From positions 2,480,001-2,544,000 of the forward strand of contig NZ_CP186480.1 in NCBI RefSeq assembly GCF_049354825.1: a DNA stretch of 64,000 nucleotides. The letters are read 5' to 3'. The position numbers and the translations under genes are program-made. Shown piece by piece: positions 9,915 to 18,461 of this stretch. Position 1 is the stretch's first letter. Each line of letters opens with the position of its first letter. Under the pieces are notes generated by a model. It was not told the origin of the DNA. It worked only from the letters and a program-made list of their open reading frames with translations, and made no database searches. This DNA is from Novosphingobium sp049354825. Lineage in GTDB: Bacteria > Pseudomonadota > Alphaproteobacteria > Sphingomonadales > Sphingomonadaceae.

Positions 9915-11072
9915 CTACAACGCCTTGGCGTAGATGTCGTACTGCTTGTTGACGCGGCTATCGATCGCGGTGGCGATGGCGTTCATGCCCTGGTTGTCAT
10001 CCAGGATCCAGCCGATCTCGCCGCGCACCGCGCCGTACTTGCGGACTGCGTCCTTGCGGATCGAATCGATCAGCATGAAGGCCAGCTGGCTGGCCAGGCG
10101 CGAGGCCTGCAGTGGCTTGCGCACGCCCATCAAGGGCACCCGCATCGTCGCGCGGGTGGGATGGCGCAGCCACCACAGCAGCTTGATGAAGCCCAACGGG
10201 AACAGCTTGCCGCCGATCTCCTTGATCGGCTTGTTGAGGTCGGGCAGCGTCATCATGAAAGCCACGGGCTCGCCGTCCAGTTCGGCGATGCGGATCAGGT
10301 CCGGCTTGACCAGCGGCTTGAGCTTTTTGCCGGTGTAGGCGACTTCGCTGTCGGTAATCGGCACGAAGCCCCAGTTGCCCGACCAGGCATCGTTGAGGAT
10401 GTCGAGGATGAGCGCGGCTTCCTTGTCGAAGTTCTTCAGCACGACGTCGCGGATGCGGATGCGGGGGTTCTTCTCGCCCGAGGCGATGATCCGCGCGATC
10501 AGCGGCGGAAACGGCTTCGTGACATCTAGATCGTAAGTGTAGAGCGACTTGACCGTCTCGTAACCCTGCGCCTTGACCCAGCCTTCGTACTGCGGCGCCT
10601 GATGCCCCATCATGACGGTGGGCGGGTGATCGTGGCCCTTCACCAGCAGGCCCGGTTCCTCCCACACCGACAGGGTCATCGGCGCGAGCACGCGGGTCAT
10701 CCCCTGGCCGCGCAGCCAGTCTTCGGCGGCGGCGATCAGCGCTGCGGCAACCGCCTCGTCCTCGGCCTCGAGCGCGCCCCAGTTGCCGGTACCCGGGCCC
10801 ATGCCCTGCTCGGGCGGCTGGGTCAGCGCGAGTTCATCGATATGCGCCGATATCCGGCCCACCACCTGGCTGCCCCGGCGGGCGAGGAAATACTGGTGGC
10901 GGGCGTGTTCGAAGAACGGGTTCTTGCCCGGCGTGAACATCTCCTCGTTCTCGCCGCGCAGCGGCGGGACCCAGTTGGGATCGCCGGCATTGAGGCGGTA
11001 ATGGATGTCGATGAAGGCTTTGAAGCCGGCCTTGTCCGTAACCGGAGTGATTTCTATGTCGGACGCCGCCAT
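9915..11072 (-). CDS. GNAT-fold (N-acetyltransferase-like) protein, long form
   Basis: A 385-residue cytoplasmic protein of a type common in sphingomonads and other proteobacteria and usually annotated as an N-acetyltransferase-like protein. N-terminal landmarks are DIHYRLNAGDPNWVPPLR and NPFFEHARHQYFLARR followed by VVGRISAHIDE, which resembles a GNAT beta-strand core. The C-terminal half has GEPVAFMMTLPDLN. It may be a double GNAT fold, and no substrate is known. I start at the ATG at 11072 because AAGGGCAAGAG precedes it; an in-frame ATG at 11111 would add 13 unconserved-looking residues. Confidence 0.75.
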   Translation of the reverse strand: MAASDIEITPVTDKAGFKAFIDIHYRLNAGDPNWVPPLRGENEEMFTPGKNPFFEHARHQYFLARRGSQVVGRISAHIDELALTQPPEQGMGPGTGNWGALEAEDEAVAAALIAAAEDWLRGQGMTRVLAPMTLSVWEEPGLLVKGHDHPPTVMMGHQAPQYEGWVKAQGYETVKSLYTYDLDVTKPFPPLIARIIASGEKNPRIRIRDVVLKNFDKEAALILDILNDAWSGNWGFVPITDSEVAYTGKKLKPLVKPDLIRIAELDGEPVAFMMTLPDLNKPIKEIGGKLFPLGFIKLLWWLRHPTRATMRVPLMGVRKPLQASRLASQLAFMLIDSIRKDAVRKYGAVRGEIGWILDDNQGMNAIATAIDSRVNKQYDIYAKAL

Positions 11073-11168
11073 GCTCTTGCCCTTATCCGCTGGTATCGCG
11101 CCTCTCCACACGGCGGCGCGCGCGGCTTGTCAACCGCGCAGCGCTGCCACCGCCAAAATCGAGCTGTC

Positions 11169-12263
11169 ATGATTGTTGATCTCCACCCGGCCGTCGTGGC
11201 CGACGCCGCGCCCGTCCCGGCCAACCAGTTTTCCGGTTCGATCCCCGACGACAAGGCGATGCTGCGCGCCGCGGCCGAACTGACGCGCGACATTTCCGCC
11301 GCGCGCGCCGCCATCTACTGGCCCGACATGCTGGTCTCCGCGCTGGTCGGCTATGCGGCGATGGCGGGTGCGATCCTGGCCGCACCGCTGTGGCTGAAAC
11401 TGTCCTGCGGGGTGCTTTCGGCACTGGCGCTGTACCGGGCGCTGCTGTTCATCCACGAGCTGACGCACATCCACCGCGATGCCTTGCCGGGCTTTCGTCT
11501 CGGCTGGAACCTGCTGGTCGGAGTGCCGCTGCTGACCCCGTCGTTCATGTATGAGAACGTCCATACGCTGCACCATGCGCGCACGCGCTACGGCACCGCC
11601 GACGATCCCGAATACCTGCCGCTGGCGCTGATGAAGCCGTGGTCGCTGCCGATGTTCATCGTCGTCTCGCTGCTGCTGCCGATCGGCCTACTGCTGCGCG
11701 CGGCGGTGCTGGTGCCGCTTGGCCTCGTCATCCCGGCGATCCGCACGCTGACGTGGGAACGTGCCTCGGCGCTCGCGATCAACCCGGCCTTCCGCCGCCG
11801 CCCGGCCGAAGGCGCGTTTCGGCGCCAGGTGCTGTGGCAGGAGGCCGGCGTCTGGGCGTGGTCCTGGCTGCTGATTACCGCCGCGATCCTGTGGGACTGG
11901 CGCCCGCTGGCGATCGGTCTTGCCATCGTCTCGGCCACGGCGCTGCTCAACCAGCTTCGCACGCTGGTCGCGCACTTGTGGCAGAACGAGGGCGAGCCGA
12001 TGACGGTGACCGCGCAGTACCTCGATTCTGTCAACGTGCCGCCGCCAGGACTGATCGCCGAGCTGTGGGCCCCGGTCGGCCTGCGCTATCACGCGCTACA
12101 CCACCTGCTGCCGTCGATGCCGTACCACTCGCTGCCCGAGGCGCATCGCCGCCTCTCGCGCCACGAAGGCGCGCTGCAGACCTATCCGCAAGCGCATTAC
12201 CGCGGCATGTTGCCGCTGGTCGGGCGCATCGCGCGCAGCACGATGGGTCGCCGCGGGGCCTGA
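11169..12263 (+). CDS. Membrane fatty acid desaturase family protein
   Basis: Di-iron membrane desaturase or hydroxylase. The 364-residue protein has the three histidine boxes of the family: HELTHIH (96-102), HTLHHARTR (132-140) and a C-terminal HALHHLLPSMPYH. Hydrophobic pairs lie near 55-90 and 155-185, and another pair lies before the last box, so the boxes face the cytoplasm. It could introduce a double bond into an acyl lipid or modify a sphingolipid or carotenoid; sequence alone does not decide. It is divergent from the GNAT-like gene with a gap of about 96 bp. Confidence 0.88.
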   Translation: MIVDLHPAVVADAAPVPANQFSGSIPDDKAMLRAAAELTRDISAARAAIYWPDMLVSALVGYAAMAGAILAAPLWLKLSCGVLSALALYRALLFIHELTHIHRDALPGFRLGWNLLVGVPLLTPSFMYENVHTLHHARTRYGTADDPEYLPLALMKPWSLPMFIVVSLLLPIGLLLRAAVLVPLGLVIPAIRTLTWERASALAINPAFRRRPAEGAFRRQVLWQEAGVWAWSWLLITAAILWDWRPLAIGLAIVSATALLNQLRTLVAHLWQNEGEPMTVTAQYLDSVNVPPPGLIAELWAPVGLRYHALHHLLPSMPYHSLPEAHRRLSRHEGALQTYPQAHYRGMLPLVGRIARSTMGRRGA

Positions 12264-12275
12264 CCCCGCAACGGC

Positions 12276-12590
12276 TCAGTTGCTGGTGAACGTGACCGAG
12301 GGCGTCGGCCCGGTGGTGACCGATCCGTTGCGCGTATTCACGGTGGCGCCGTTGGGGCCAACCGTCGCGGTCACGCCGGGTGTGGCGGTTGCCGTGGCGG
12401 TGGTGGTCACCGTCGGAGCGGGGACGGTTGCGGTGGCGGTGGCGCCAGGGACCGTTTCGGTAGCGGTGGCGGTGGCGGTCGCATCCGCCATGGCGGAGCC
12501 GCTGGCTTCGGGGGTCGGGCTGTTGGAATTGCACGCCGCCAGCGCAAACAGGGGCGCGGCGACGGCCAGGGGCAGGGCAAAGACTTTCAT
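12276..12590 (-). CDS. Small Thr/Ala/Val-rich lipoprotein, function unknown
   Basis: A 104-residue predicted lipoprotein. The start at 12590 is preceded by GAGGAAG and gives a signal ending in a lipobox LFALAAC. The mature part is almost entirely Thr-Ala-Val low complexity with repeats such as TATATATET and TVTTTATATATPG, then a short NTRNGSVTTG tail. I know of no function. Upstream, GGAAC (12648-12652) and CGTC (12628-12631) are 16 bp apart on this strand, a near-match to the EcfG stress promoter. Confidence 0.7.
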   Translation of the reverse strand: MKVFALPLAVAAPLFALAACNSNSPTPEASGSAMADATATATATETVPGATATATVPAPTVTTTATATATPGVTATVGPNGATVNTRNGSVTTGPTPSVTFTSN

Positions 12591-12662
12591 GGTCCGGCTT
12601 CCTCGTGACGGGTTTCCCACCCGAGTCGACGAGCGAAGCGGCAATTGGTTCCTGACGCCGGG

Positions 12663-13760
12663 CTACTCCTCGGTGCGGATCAGCACCGTTTCGCCGATCA
12701 GGGCGAACAGCACGAACGGCGCCCAGGCCGCTACGATCGGCGGATAGGCGCCGAAATTTCCCATCGCCAGCGCGGCATTATCTACCACGAAATACGCAAA
12801 ACCCAGCGCCATCCCGATCACCGCGCGGATCAGCACCTGGCCCGATCGTGCCAGCCCGAACGCGGCGACCGCGCCCAGCAACGGCATCAGCGCCGCCGAC
12901 AGCGGTCCCGACAGCTTGTGCCACAACTTGCCCTCGAGCTCCGCCGTGCGGCGCCCCGCCGCCTTCATCGCGGCGATCGAGGCACGCAGCGTCATGAAAT
13001 CCTCGCCATCGGCGTCGACCGCGCTGATCGCGACTTGAGCCGGGGTTACCCCGCGCGCGACCACTTCGGGGGCCAGCGGCGCGCGCTGGGCGGTGGCGAC
13101 TGTGAAGCTGACCGGGGCGTCCAGCTTCCACCCCGGGTTCGCGAAGGTCGCGTGCGGGCTGCGGGTCTGGCGCACCACCATCGCGTTGGCGTCGCGCTCG
13201 AAATAGGTGACGTCGTCCATCACTGCACGGGCACCGGTGCCCGACAGGCGCGCGGCTGACAGGATGTTGTTGCCGTCGCGCAGGTAGACGTTGGTCCGGA
13301 CTTGCGAGACCGGCGGTATCTTGGCGTAATCGACCGCCTGCCACGCCTTCAGCGAGGCGCTGGCGCGGGTCACGATCCGTTCGTTGAAGGCGAAGTTGAC
13401 CAGCGCGATGGCGGCGGCCGTCAGCATCAGCGGTGCCAGGACCTGGTGCGCCGACATGCCCGCCGCCTTCATCGACACCACTTCGCTGTTCTGGTTCAGG
13501 GTGACCAGCGTCAGGATCGTCGCCAACAGGACCGAGTACGGCAGGAACCGCGCGATCAGCTGGGGCACGCGCATCGACACGTAGTGGAGCAGCTGGGCCT
13601 GGCCATTGCCGGGCACGGCCAGGATCTTGCCGCTTTCGCTCAGCAGGTCGAGCATCTGGAGGATCAGCACCAGCATCACCAGCACCGCTGCGATGCGGAC
13701 GACGAAGAGCCGCGCCAGGTACTTGGTCAGTGCCGCGGAAGGGAAGAAGTCGAGCAACAA
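12663..13760 (-). CDS. lptG: LPS export permease LptG
   Basis: With LptF it forms the inner-membrane part of the LptB2FG ABC transporter that extracts LPS and passes it to LptC. It has the YjgP/YjgQ layout: TM helices near the N-terminus, a motif AAGMSAHQVLAPL in the cytoplasmic coupling region, a periplasmic beta-jellyroll domain, and three C-terminal helices. I place the start at a TTG (13760) because GAGGAG at 13770-13775, which overlaps the stop of lptF, sits 9 bp ahead. This gives 365 residues, the usual size. The only in-frame ATG (13823) lies inside lptF and would add 21 unlikely residues. Confidence 0.9.
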   Translation of the reverse strand: MLLDFFPSAALTKYLARLFVVRIAAVLVMLVLILQMLDLLSESGKILAVPGNGQAQLLHYVSMRVPQLIARFLPYSVLLATILTLVTLNQNSEVVSMKAAGMSAHQVLAPLMLTAAAIALVNFAFNERIVTRASASLKAWQAVDYAKIPPVSQVRTNVYLRDGNNILSAARLSGTGARAVMDDVTYFERDANAMVVRQTRSPHATFANPGWKLDAPVSFTVATAQRAPLAPEVVARGVTPAQVAISAVDADGEDFMTLRASIAAMKAAGRRTAELEGKLWHKLSGPLSAALMPLLGAVAAFGLARSGQVLIRAVIGMALGFAYFVVDNAALAMGNFGAYPPIVAAWAPFVLFALIGETVLIRTEE

Positions 13761-13773
13761 GCGGACGCGCTCC

Positions 13774-15000
13774 TCAGGCCGGTTGCGGCGCGGCGCGGCG
13801 CCGCCCGATGCGGCGCAGTGCACGGATGCGCTTGCCGATGTTGCCGGCGGCCCGCTCCAGCGCGCCGATCGCCTGGCCGCCGGGGACGTAGGCGACGCGG
13901 TAGTACATCCACACGATCAGCGCCGCGAAGAGCGCGAAGGGCAGCCACAGCGCCGCCCACGACGGCACCCGCCCCAGCGCCGCGACCGCCTGTCCGTACT
14001 CGTTGATCTTGTGATAGGCGACCACCATGATGATCGCCACGAAGACCCCGAGCGACGATGTCGATCGTTTGGGCGGGACCGCAAGCGCCACCGCCAGGAA
14101 CGGCAGCAGCAGCATCATCACCACTTCGACCATGCGGTAGTTGAGGCTGGCCCGGGTCTCGTCCTTGAGCGCTTCGGGCGACGCCTTGTTCCAGCCCAGC
14201 TTGAGCAGTTCGGGCAGCACGTATTCGCGCTCCTTGCCGCCGCGCTGGCGGAATTTCTCGATCGCCGGCAGGTCGATCGGCAGGTCGTGGCGGGTGAAGC
14301 TTAGAACGCGCGGCGGATCGCCCGGCGCGTCCTGCAGGATCTGCCCGTCGTTAAGCCGCAGGATGATCGTGTTGGGACTGCCCTTGAGGGCAAGGAACTG
14401 GCCTTCGCGTGCCGAGATCGTCAGCACCTGCTTGCCGGCAACCACCCGGCCGAAGATTCCCTCCAGCCGACGGCCCTGGTCGTAGCTGCGCTCTATCCGC
14501 AGGGCCATCCGGTCCTTGAGGGTGGTGAATTCACCCACCTTGATCGACGCGCCGAGCGCGCCCGAGCGCAGTTCGAACTGCTGGGCCTCGTAATAATACA
14601 TCGCCAGCGGCTGCAGGTAGCCGACGATCGCCAGGTTCACGCCGGCGAAGATGATGGTGAGGATGAACGGCACCCGCAGCAGCCGGGTGTACGAAAGCCC
14701 GACCGCGCGCATCGTGTCGAGCTCGCTCGAGGTGGCAAGCTTGCGGAAGGCCAGCAGGATTCCCATCAGCAGCGCCAGCGGTACCGCCAGGCTGGCGTAT
14801 TCGGGCAGCAGGTTGGCCAGCAGGCGGAACACCACAGACACCGGTCCGCCCTCGGTCGCCACGAAGTCGAACAGCTTGAGCATCTTGTCGAGGATCAGCA
14901 GCGACGCGGCGATCACGAACACGCCCAGCATCGGCATCGCCGTCAGGCGGAAGATGTAGCGGTCGACCGCGGTCAGGAAGGGTTTTCCGGAAAAGGGCAA
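13774..15000 (-). CDS. lptF: LPS export permease LptF
   Basis: Partner of LptG in LPS extraction from the inner membrane. The 408-residue protein has the family order of TM helices, a coupling motif MRAVGLSYTRLL, a periplasmic domain, and C-terminal helices, ending in a basic tail (RIRALRRIGRRR). No suitable ATG exists, since an in-frame TAA lies shortly upstream; the reading starts at TTG 15000. The lptF-lptG order and overlap are standard for alphaproteobacteria. Confidence 0.92.
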   Translation of the reverse strand: MPFSGKPFLTAVDRYIFRLTAMPMLGVFVIAASLLILDKMLKLFDFVATEGGPVSVVFRLLANLLPEYASLAVPLALLMGILLAFRKLATSSELDTMRAVGLSYTRLLRVPFILTIIFAGVNLAIVGYLQPLAMYYYEAQQFELRSGALGASIKVGEFTTLKDRMALRIERSYDQGRRLEGIFGRVVAGKQVLTISAREGQFLALKGSPNTIILRLNDGQILQDAPGDPPRVLSFTRHDLPIDLPAIEKFRQRGGKEREYVLPELLKLGWNKASPEALKDETRASLNYRMVEVVMMLLLPFLAVALAVPPKRSTSSLGVFVAIIMVVAYHKINEYGQAVAALGRVPSWAALWLPFALFAALIVWMYYRVAYVPGGQAIGALERAAGNIGKRIRALRRIGRRRAAPQPA

Positions 15001-15085
15001 GAGCGGCTCGAATCGAACTTTCTGCTTGTGCCCTTAGACCGCCGTGATGGTCAGTCCAGAGCGCTCATGCCCGCGTGCCCGGCAG

Positions 15086-15463
15086 CTAGGCCTTTTCGAG
15101 CGTGCACTGCAAGGGATGCTGGTTCTGGTGCGCGAATTCCATCACCTGGTTCACCTTGGTTTCGGCGATCTCGTACGGAAAGATCCCGCACACCCCGACG
15201 CCCTTCTGGTGGACGTGAAGCATCACGCGGGTCGCCTGTTCCAGGTCCATGGCGAAGAACCGCTTGAGGACCATGACCACGAATTCCATCGGCGTGTAAT
15301 CGTCGTTGAGCAGCAAGACCTTGAACTGGCTCGGCTTCTTGGGCCTGGCCCGGGTCTTGGTCGCGATCCCGACCTCGTCCGCCGGATCGCCGGGCAACCC
15401 GGTCTCGTCGTCCTGCGCCAGACGCGTGCGATCGGTCGCGGAAAGGTCGAAAGCGGAATGCAT
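15086..15463 (-). CDS. clpS: ATP-dependent Clp protease adaptor ClpS
   Basis: N-recognin that binds N-degron proteins (Leu, Phe, Tyr, Trp at the N-terminus) and hands them to ClpAP. The core is well conserved: LLLNDDYTPMEFVVMVL forms the substrate pocket and VMLHVHQKGVGVCG follows, with the C-terminal FPYEIAETKV. About 35 variable residues precede the fold. I use the ATG at 15463 (125 residues); the ATG at 15505 would add 14. clpA is not next to it in this window. Confidence 0.93.
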   Translation of the reverse strand: MHSAFDLSATDRTRLAQDDETGLPGDPADEVGIATKTRARPKKPSQFKVLLLNDDYTPMEFVVMVLKRFFAMDLEQATRVMLHVHQKGVGVCGIFPYEIAETKVNQVMEFAHQNQHPLQCTLEKA

Positions 15464-15552
15464 GGTGCTGAAATATCGTATCGGGGGCAGAATCGACAAG
15501 GGCATGATGCGATTTTGTCGCTATTTGGCCGCGCCGCGCGGCAGGTCGACGA

Positions 15553-15590
15553 AAAAGGCCGGCTGACACCGCGGTGTCAGCCGGCCTTTT
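15553..15590 (-). terminator. Rho-independent terminator of the phasin gene (bidirectional)
   Basis: A perfect 38-bp palindrome, arms 15553-15571 and 15572-15590, with stem core GGCCGGCTGACACC flanked by A-runs and T-runs on both sides. It lies 48 bp past the phasin stop on the minus strand. The T-tract works in either direction, so it may also insulate clpS. Confidence 0.9.
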
Positions 15591-15638
15591 CTGATCACGG
15601 CCGGCGGGGGAGAATATCCGCCGGCTGTGCGAACGGCG

Positions 15639-16358
15639 TCAGGCGGCCAGCTTGGCCTTTTCCATCGCCACGCTCATGCGCGTCGACAGCGGCGCGAACG
15701 CCTCGTTCGCCAGCTTGACCATCTCTTCCGAGTGCTTCGACCCGGCGGCGACGAAGGTGTCGAAGTTGCGGCGCATCAGTTCGCCCTGGAGCTTGAAGAA
15801 GTCGGCCGGCGACTTGACCGCGGCGAGCGCCTTGGCGTCTTCGGTCATCGTTTCGAACGCGCTCTTGCCCTCGTCGACATAGGACTTGCCCATGTCCTGC
15901 AGGCCCGAGGCGAGGATCTTGCCCGAGGTGACCATGGCTTCGACGTTGCCCTTGCCGAACTCGGTCATTTCGCCGGCCATTGCCGTGCTCTTTTCATAAG
16001 CGCTCTTCGCGCGGTCCTGCACGTCGGCAAGGACGGTCTTGATCTTGCCGGTGATGTTGTCGGCGGTGGTCTGGGTGGTGGCCATGAGAGGTTCCTTGGT
16101 CTTGATGGTGGGGGCGGGGCGCGTGGCCTTCGCCGCAGCGGGCTTGATAACGGTCTTGGACGGGGCGCGGGCCGGCTTGGCGGCCACGGGCTTCGCGGCG
16201 ATCTTCGCCTTCGCTTTAGCCGGGGCCTTCGCCTTGGCGGGAAGCTTCGCCTGCGCGGGCAACGCCGCCTTTGTCGGCGCGGTCACCGGGGCGACCGCTG
16301 CTTCGCCGGCACTCGCGCCGGCCGTGTCGACTTCGATTGCAGGGCTGGCCTCGGCCAT
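15639..16358 (-). CDS. Phasin family protein with Ala/Lys/Pro-rich N-terminal region
   Basis: Polyhydroxyalkanoate granule surface protein. The phasin domain is the helical C-terminal part (about 100-239), with stretches such as DRAKSAYEKSTAMAGEM and KSPADFFKLQGELMRRNFD typical of the phasin 2 family. The first 90 residues are an Ala/Lys/Pro array with PAKAK and KPARAP units, histone H1-like, as in PhaF/PhaM-type phasins that contact DNA. It lies downstream of phaC on the same strand but has its own promoter inside an inverted-repeat operator (16395-16470). A strong terminator follows. Confidence 0.92.
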   Translation of the reverse strand: MAEASPAIEVDTAGASAGEAAVAPVTAPTKAALPAQAKLPAKAKAPAKAKAKIAAKPVAAKPARAPSKTVIKPAAAKATRPAPTIKTKEPLMATTQTTADNITGKIKTVLADVQDRAKSAYEKSTAMAGEMTEFGKGNVEAMVTSGKILASGLQDMGKSYVDEGKSAFETMTEDAKALAAVKSPADFFKLQGELMRRNFDTFVAAGSKHSEEMVKLANEAFAPLSTRMSVAMEKAKLAA

Positions 16359-16394
16359 CGCTCAATCCTTCATGCAGCACGAGCAAACCGCTGC

Positions 16395-16470
16395 CCGCTT
16401 TTGTTGCACTGCACAAAATAGGCGCTGCAGGCGCGATGTCAACGCTATTTTGTGCAGTGCAGCAAAGCGG
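16395..16470 (-). promoter_or_regulatory. Phasin promoter inside a long inverted repeat, probable PhaR-type operator
   Basis: Two near-perfect inverted arms, 16395-16421 and 16445-16470, differ by one base and one insertion. Each contains the core TTGTGCAGTGCA(G/A)CA. On the minus strand TTGACA (16437-16442) lies between the arms, and TATTTT (16415-16420) lies 16 bp further on inside the second arm. This gives a sigma70-type promoter about 57 bp before the phasin ATG. TGC-rich operators bound by PhaR upstream of phasins are known in Paracoccus and Rhodobacter, so autorepression by PhaR released by PHA is the likely role. The stem could also slow transcription leaving phaC. Confidence 0.75.
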
Positions 16471-16483
16471 CGCCACGGGGCGC

Positions 16484-18337
16484 TCAGCGCGTCTTGACGT
16501 AATCGCCCGGTGCATCGCCCAGCACGCGGTCGCCCTTGCCGCCGGGCTTGCGCTTGCCGGTCGCGGCGACTTCTGCCGCGTCCAGCCCCCGCAGCCATTC
16601 AAGCCAGTAGGGCCACCAGCTGCCGGGATGTTCGGCCGCGCCATCGACGAAAGCCGCAAAGCTGTCGGCTTCGCTGTCGCCGGTCCAGTACTGGTACTTG
16701 TTCGCGGCCGGCGGGTTGACCACCCCGGCGATGTGGCCCGACCCTGCCAGCACGAAGGTTTGCGGTCCGCGCAAATGGCGGGTCATGCGCCAGACGCTTT
16801 CGGCCGGGGCGATATGGTCTTCGCGCCCGGCCTGGATGAACGCGGGGGTCTCGATCCGGGTCAGGTCGATCGGCGTGCCGTCCGCTTCGAGCGCGTCTGG
16901 GACCACCAGCTTGTTGTCGCGGTATAGGTCGCGCAGGTAGGCGCGGTGCCAGGCTGCCGGCAGGTTGGTGGTGTCGCCGTTCCAGTGCAGCAGGTCGAAT
17001 GCCGGGTAGTCCTCACCCAGCAGGTAGTTGTTGACGACGTAGTTCCAGATCAGGTCGTTGCCGCGCAAGAGGTTGAACGTCAGCGCCAGATAGCGCCCGT
17101 CGATCACGCCCTCGCTGCCCAGCTTGTCGATCATCGCCAGCTGGCTGTCGTCGATGAACACCTTGAGCTCGCCGGCGCGTTCGAAATCGACCTGCGCGGT
17201 GAAGAACGTGGCCGAGCGAACCTTGTCCGCCTCGCCGCGCCGGGCCAGGATCGCCAGCGTCGCCGCCAGCGTGGTGCCGGCCACGCAATAGCCGATAGTG
17301 TGGACCGCGGGCACGTCCAGTCGCGCGCGCACGACGTCGATCGCGTCCATCTGGGCGCGGATGTAATCGTCCCAGATCACCGCGCCCATCGCCGGGTCGG
17401 CCGATTTCCAGCTCACCACGAAGACGGTGATGCCCTGGTCGACCGCCCAGCGGATGAAGCTTTTCTTCGGGGTGAGGTCGAGGATGTAGAACCGGTTGAT
17501 CCACGGCGGGAAGATAACCAGCGGCACCGCCAGCACCGCTTCGGTCGCGGGACTGTACTGGATCAGCTCGTAAAGGTCGGTGCGGTGGACGACCTTGCCC
17601 GGCGTCGCGGCCAGGTTTTCACCCAGTGTAAAGGCGCCTTCGGCCACGTGGCTGAGCTGGCCCTGGCGCAAGTCCGCGGTCAGGTGGCCAAGCCCGCGCA
17701 CCAGGCTTTCGCCGCGGGTCTCGACGATGCGCTCCAGCACGACCGGGTTGAGCAGCGGGAAGTTTGCCGGGTTCAGCGCCTCGACCAGCGTGCGGGTGGC
17801 AAAGCGCAGCTGTTCGCGCCGCGCCGGATCCATGCCGTTCTGGATGCCGCCCTCGGTGCCGCCGGCCATGGCATCGCCGTGGTCGGCCATCGCCAGCGCC
17901 TGCTCCGCCAGCATCAGGTACGTCTGGTGCACCAGCGCAAAGAACGGGTTTTCGCGCCAGCGCGGGTCGGCAAAGCGACGATCCTGACGCGGCAGTCGCG
18001 GTGCCTCGCCCGCTTCGGCGGCACGCGGTCCGATGCCGTACTGGCCCAGCACGCCTTCCCACAGCGCCAGCCCGTCCTCCCACAGCTTGCGCGTGGCATC
18101 GGGTGCCAGCAGCGGGTGGCCTGCAGTCCAGCTCTGCGCCAGCGCCAGCCACTGCGCGGGGTCGAACAGCCCGCCCAGGCCGGTCGCCGCCTTGGCGGCC
18201 CGCTCCTGCTGGAAGTCCAGCCACAGCGCCTGCAGCTTTGCCGCCGACTCCTGCCAGCGGGCCAGGTCCTCGGGCGAGGCGGCGGCCATCATCGGGGTCA
18301 ATAGCGCGGAGAACGGGTCGGTCGGGGTCTCGGCCAT
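16484..18337 (-). CDS. phaC: Class I poly(3-hydroxyalkanoate) synthase PhaC
   Basis: Polymerises hydroxyacyl-CoA into PHA on the granule surface. The 617-residue protein has the variable N-terminal domain and the alpha/beta hydrolase core. The catalytic triad is Cys351 in the lipase-like box GYCVAGT, Asp507 in AGREDHIAP and His535 in GSGHIAGVVNPP. The start at 18337 follows CAGGAGC; upstream in-frame ATGs (18397, 18463) lack a ribosome site and would intrude on the divergent aminotransferase promoter. The phasin gene lies 125 bp downstream. Confidence 0.96.
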   Translation of the reverse strand: MAETPTDPFSALLTPMMAAASPEDLARWQESAAKLQALWLDFQQERAAKAATGLGGLFDPAQWLALAQSWTAGHPLLAPDATRKLWEDGLALWEGVLGQYGIGPRAAEAGEAPRLPRQDRRFADPRWRENPFFALVHQTYLMLAEQALAMADHGDAMAGGTEGGIQNGMDPARREQLRFATRTLVEALNPANFPLLNPVVLERIVETRGESLVRGLGHLTADLRQGQLSHVAEGAFTLGENLAATPGKVVHRTDLYELIQYSPATEAVLAVPLVIFPPWINRFYILDLTPKKSFIRWAVDQGITVFVVSWKSADPAMGAVIWDDYIRAQMDAIDVVRARLDVPAVHTIGYCVAGTTLAATLAILARRGEADKVRSATFFTAQVDFERAGELKVFIDDSQLAMIDKLGSEGVIDGRYLALTFNLLRGNDLIWNYVVNNYLLGEDYPAFDLLHWNGDTTNLPAAWHRAYLRDLYRDNKLVVPDALEADGTPIDLTRIETPAFIQAGREDHIAPAESVWRMTRHLRGPQTFVLAGSGHIAGVVNPPAANKYQYWTGDSEADSFAAFVDGAAEHPGSWWPYWLEWLRGLDAAEVAATGKRKPGGKGDRVLGDAPGDYVKTR

Positions 18338-18461
18338 CGGTTCGTCGCGCTCCTGTGTCGCGGCCACCCTAGCCTCCGAAACGGCATTTGCCAGCATGGA
18401 ACAATCGCGTAGGGTTTGCCCGCGGCGCCGCTGCCGCCACCATCTTTCAAAAGCCGAGGTC

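Noticed and set aside
12628..12652. EcfG-like promoter before the Thr/Ala-rich lipoprotein.
   Set aside because: The -10 reads CGTC instead of CGTT, so I mention it only as a near-match and do not list it as a promoter.
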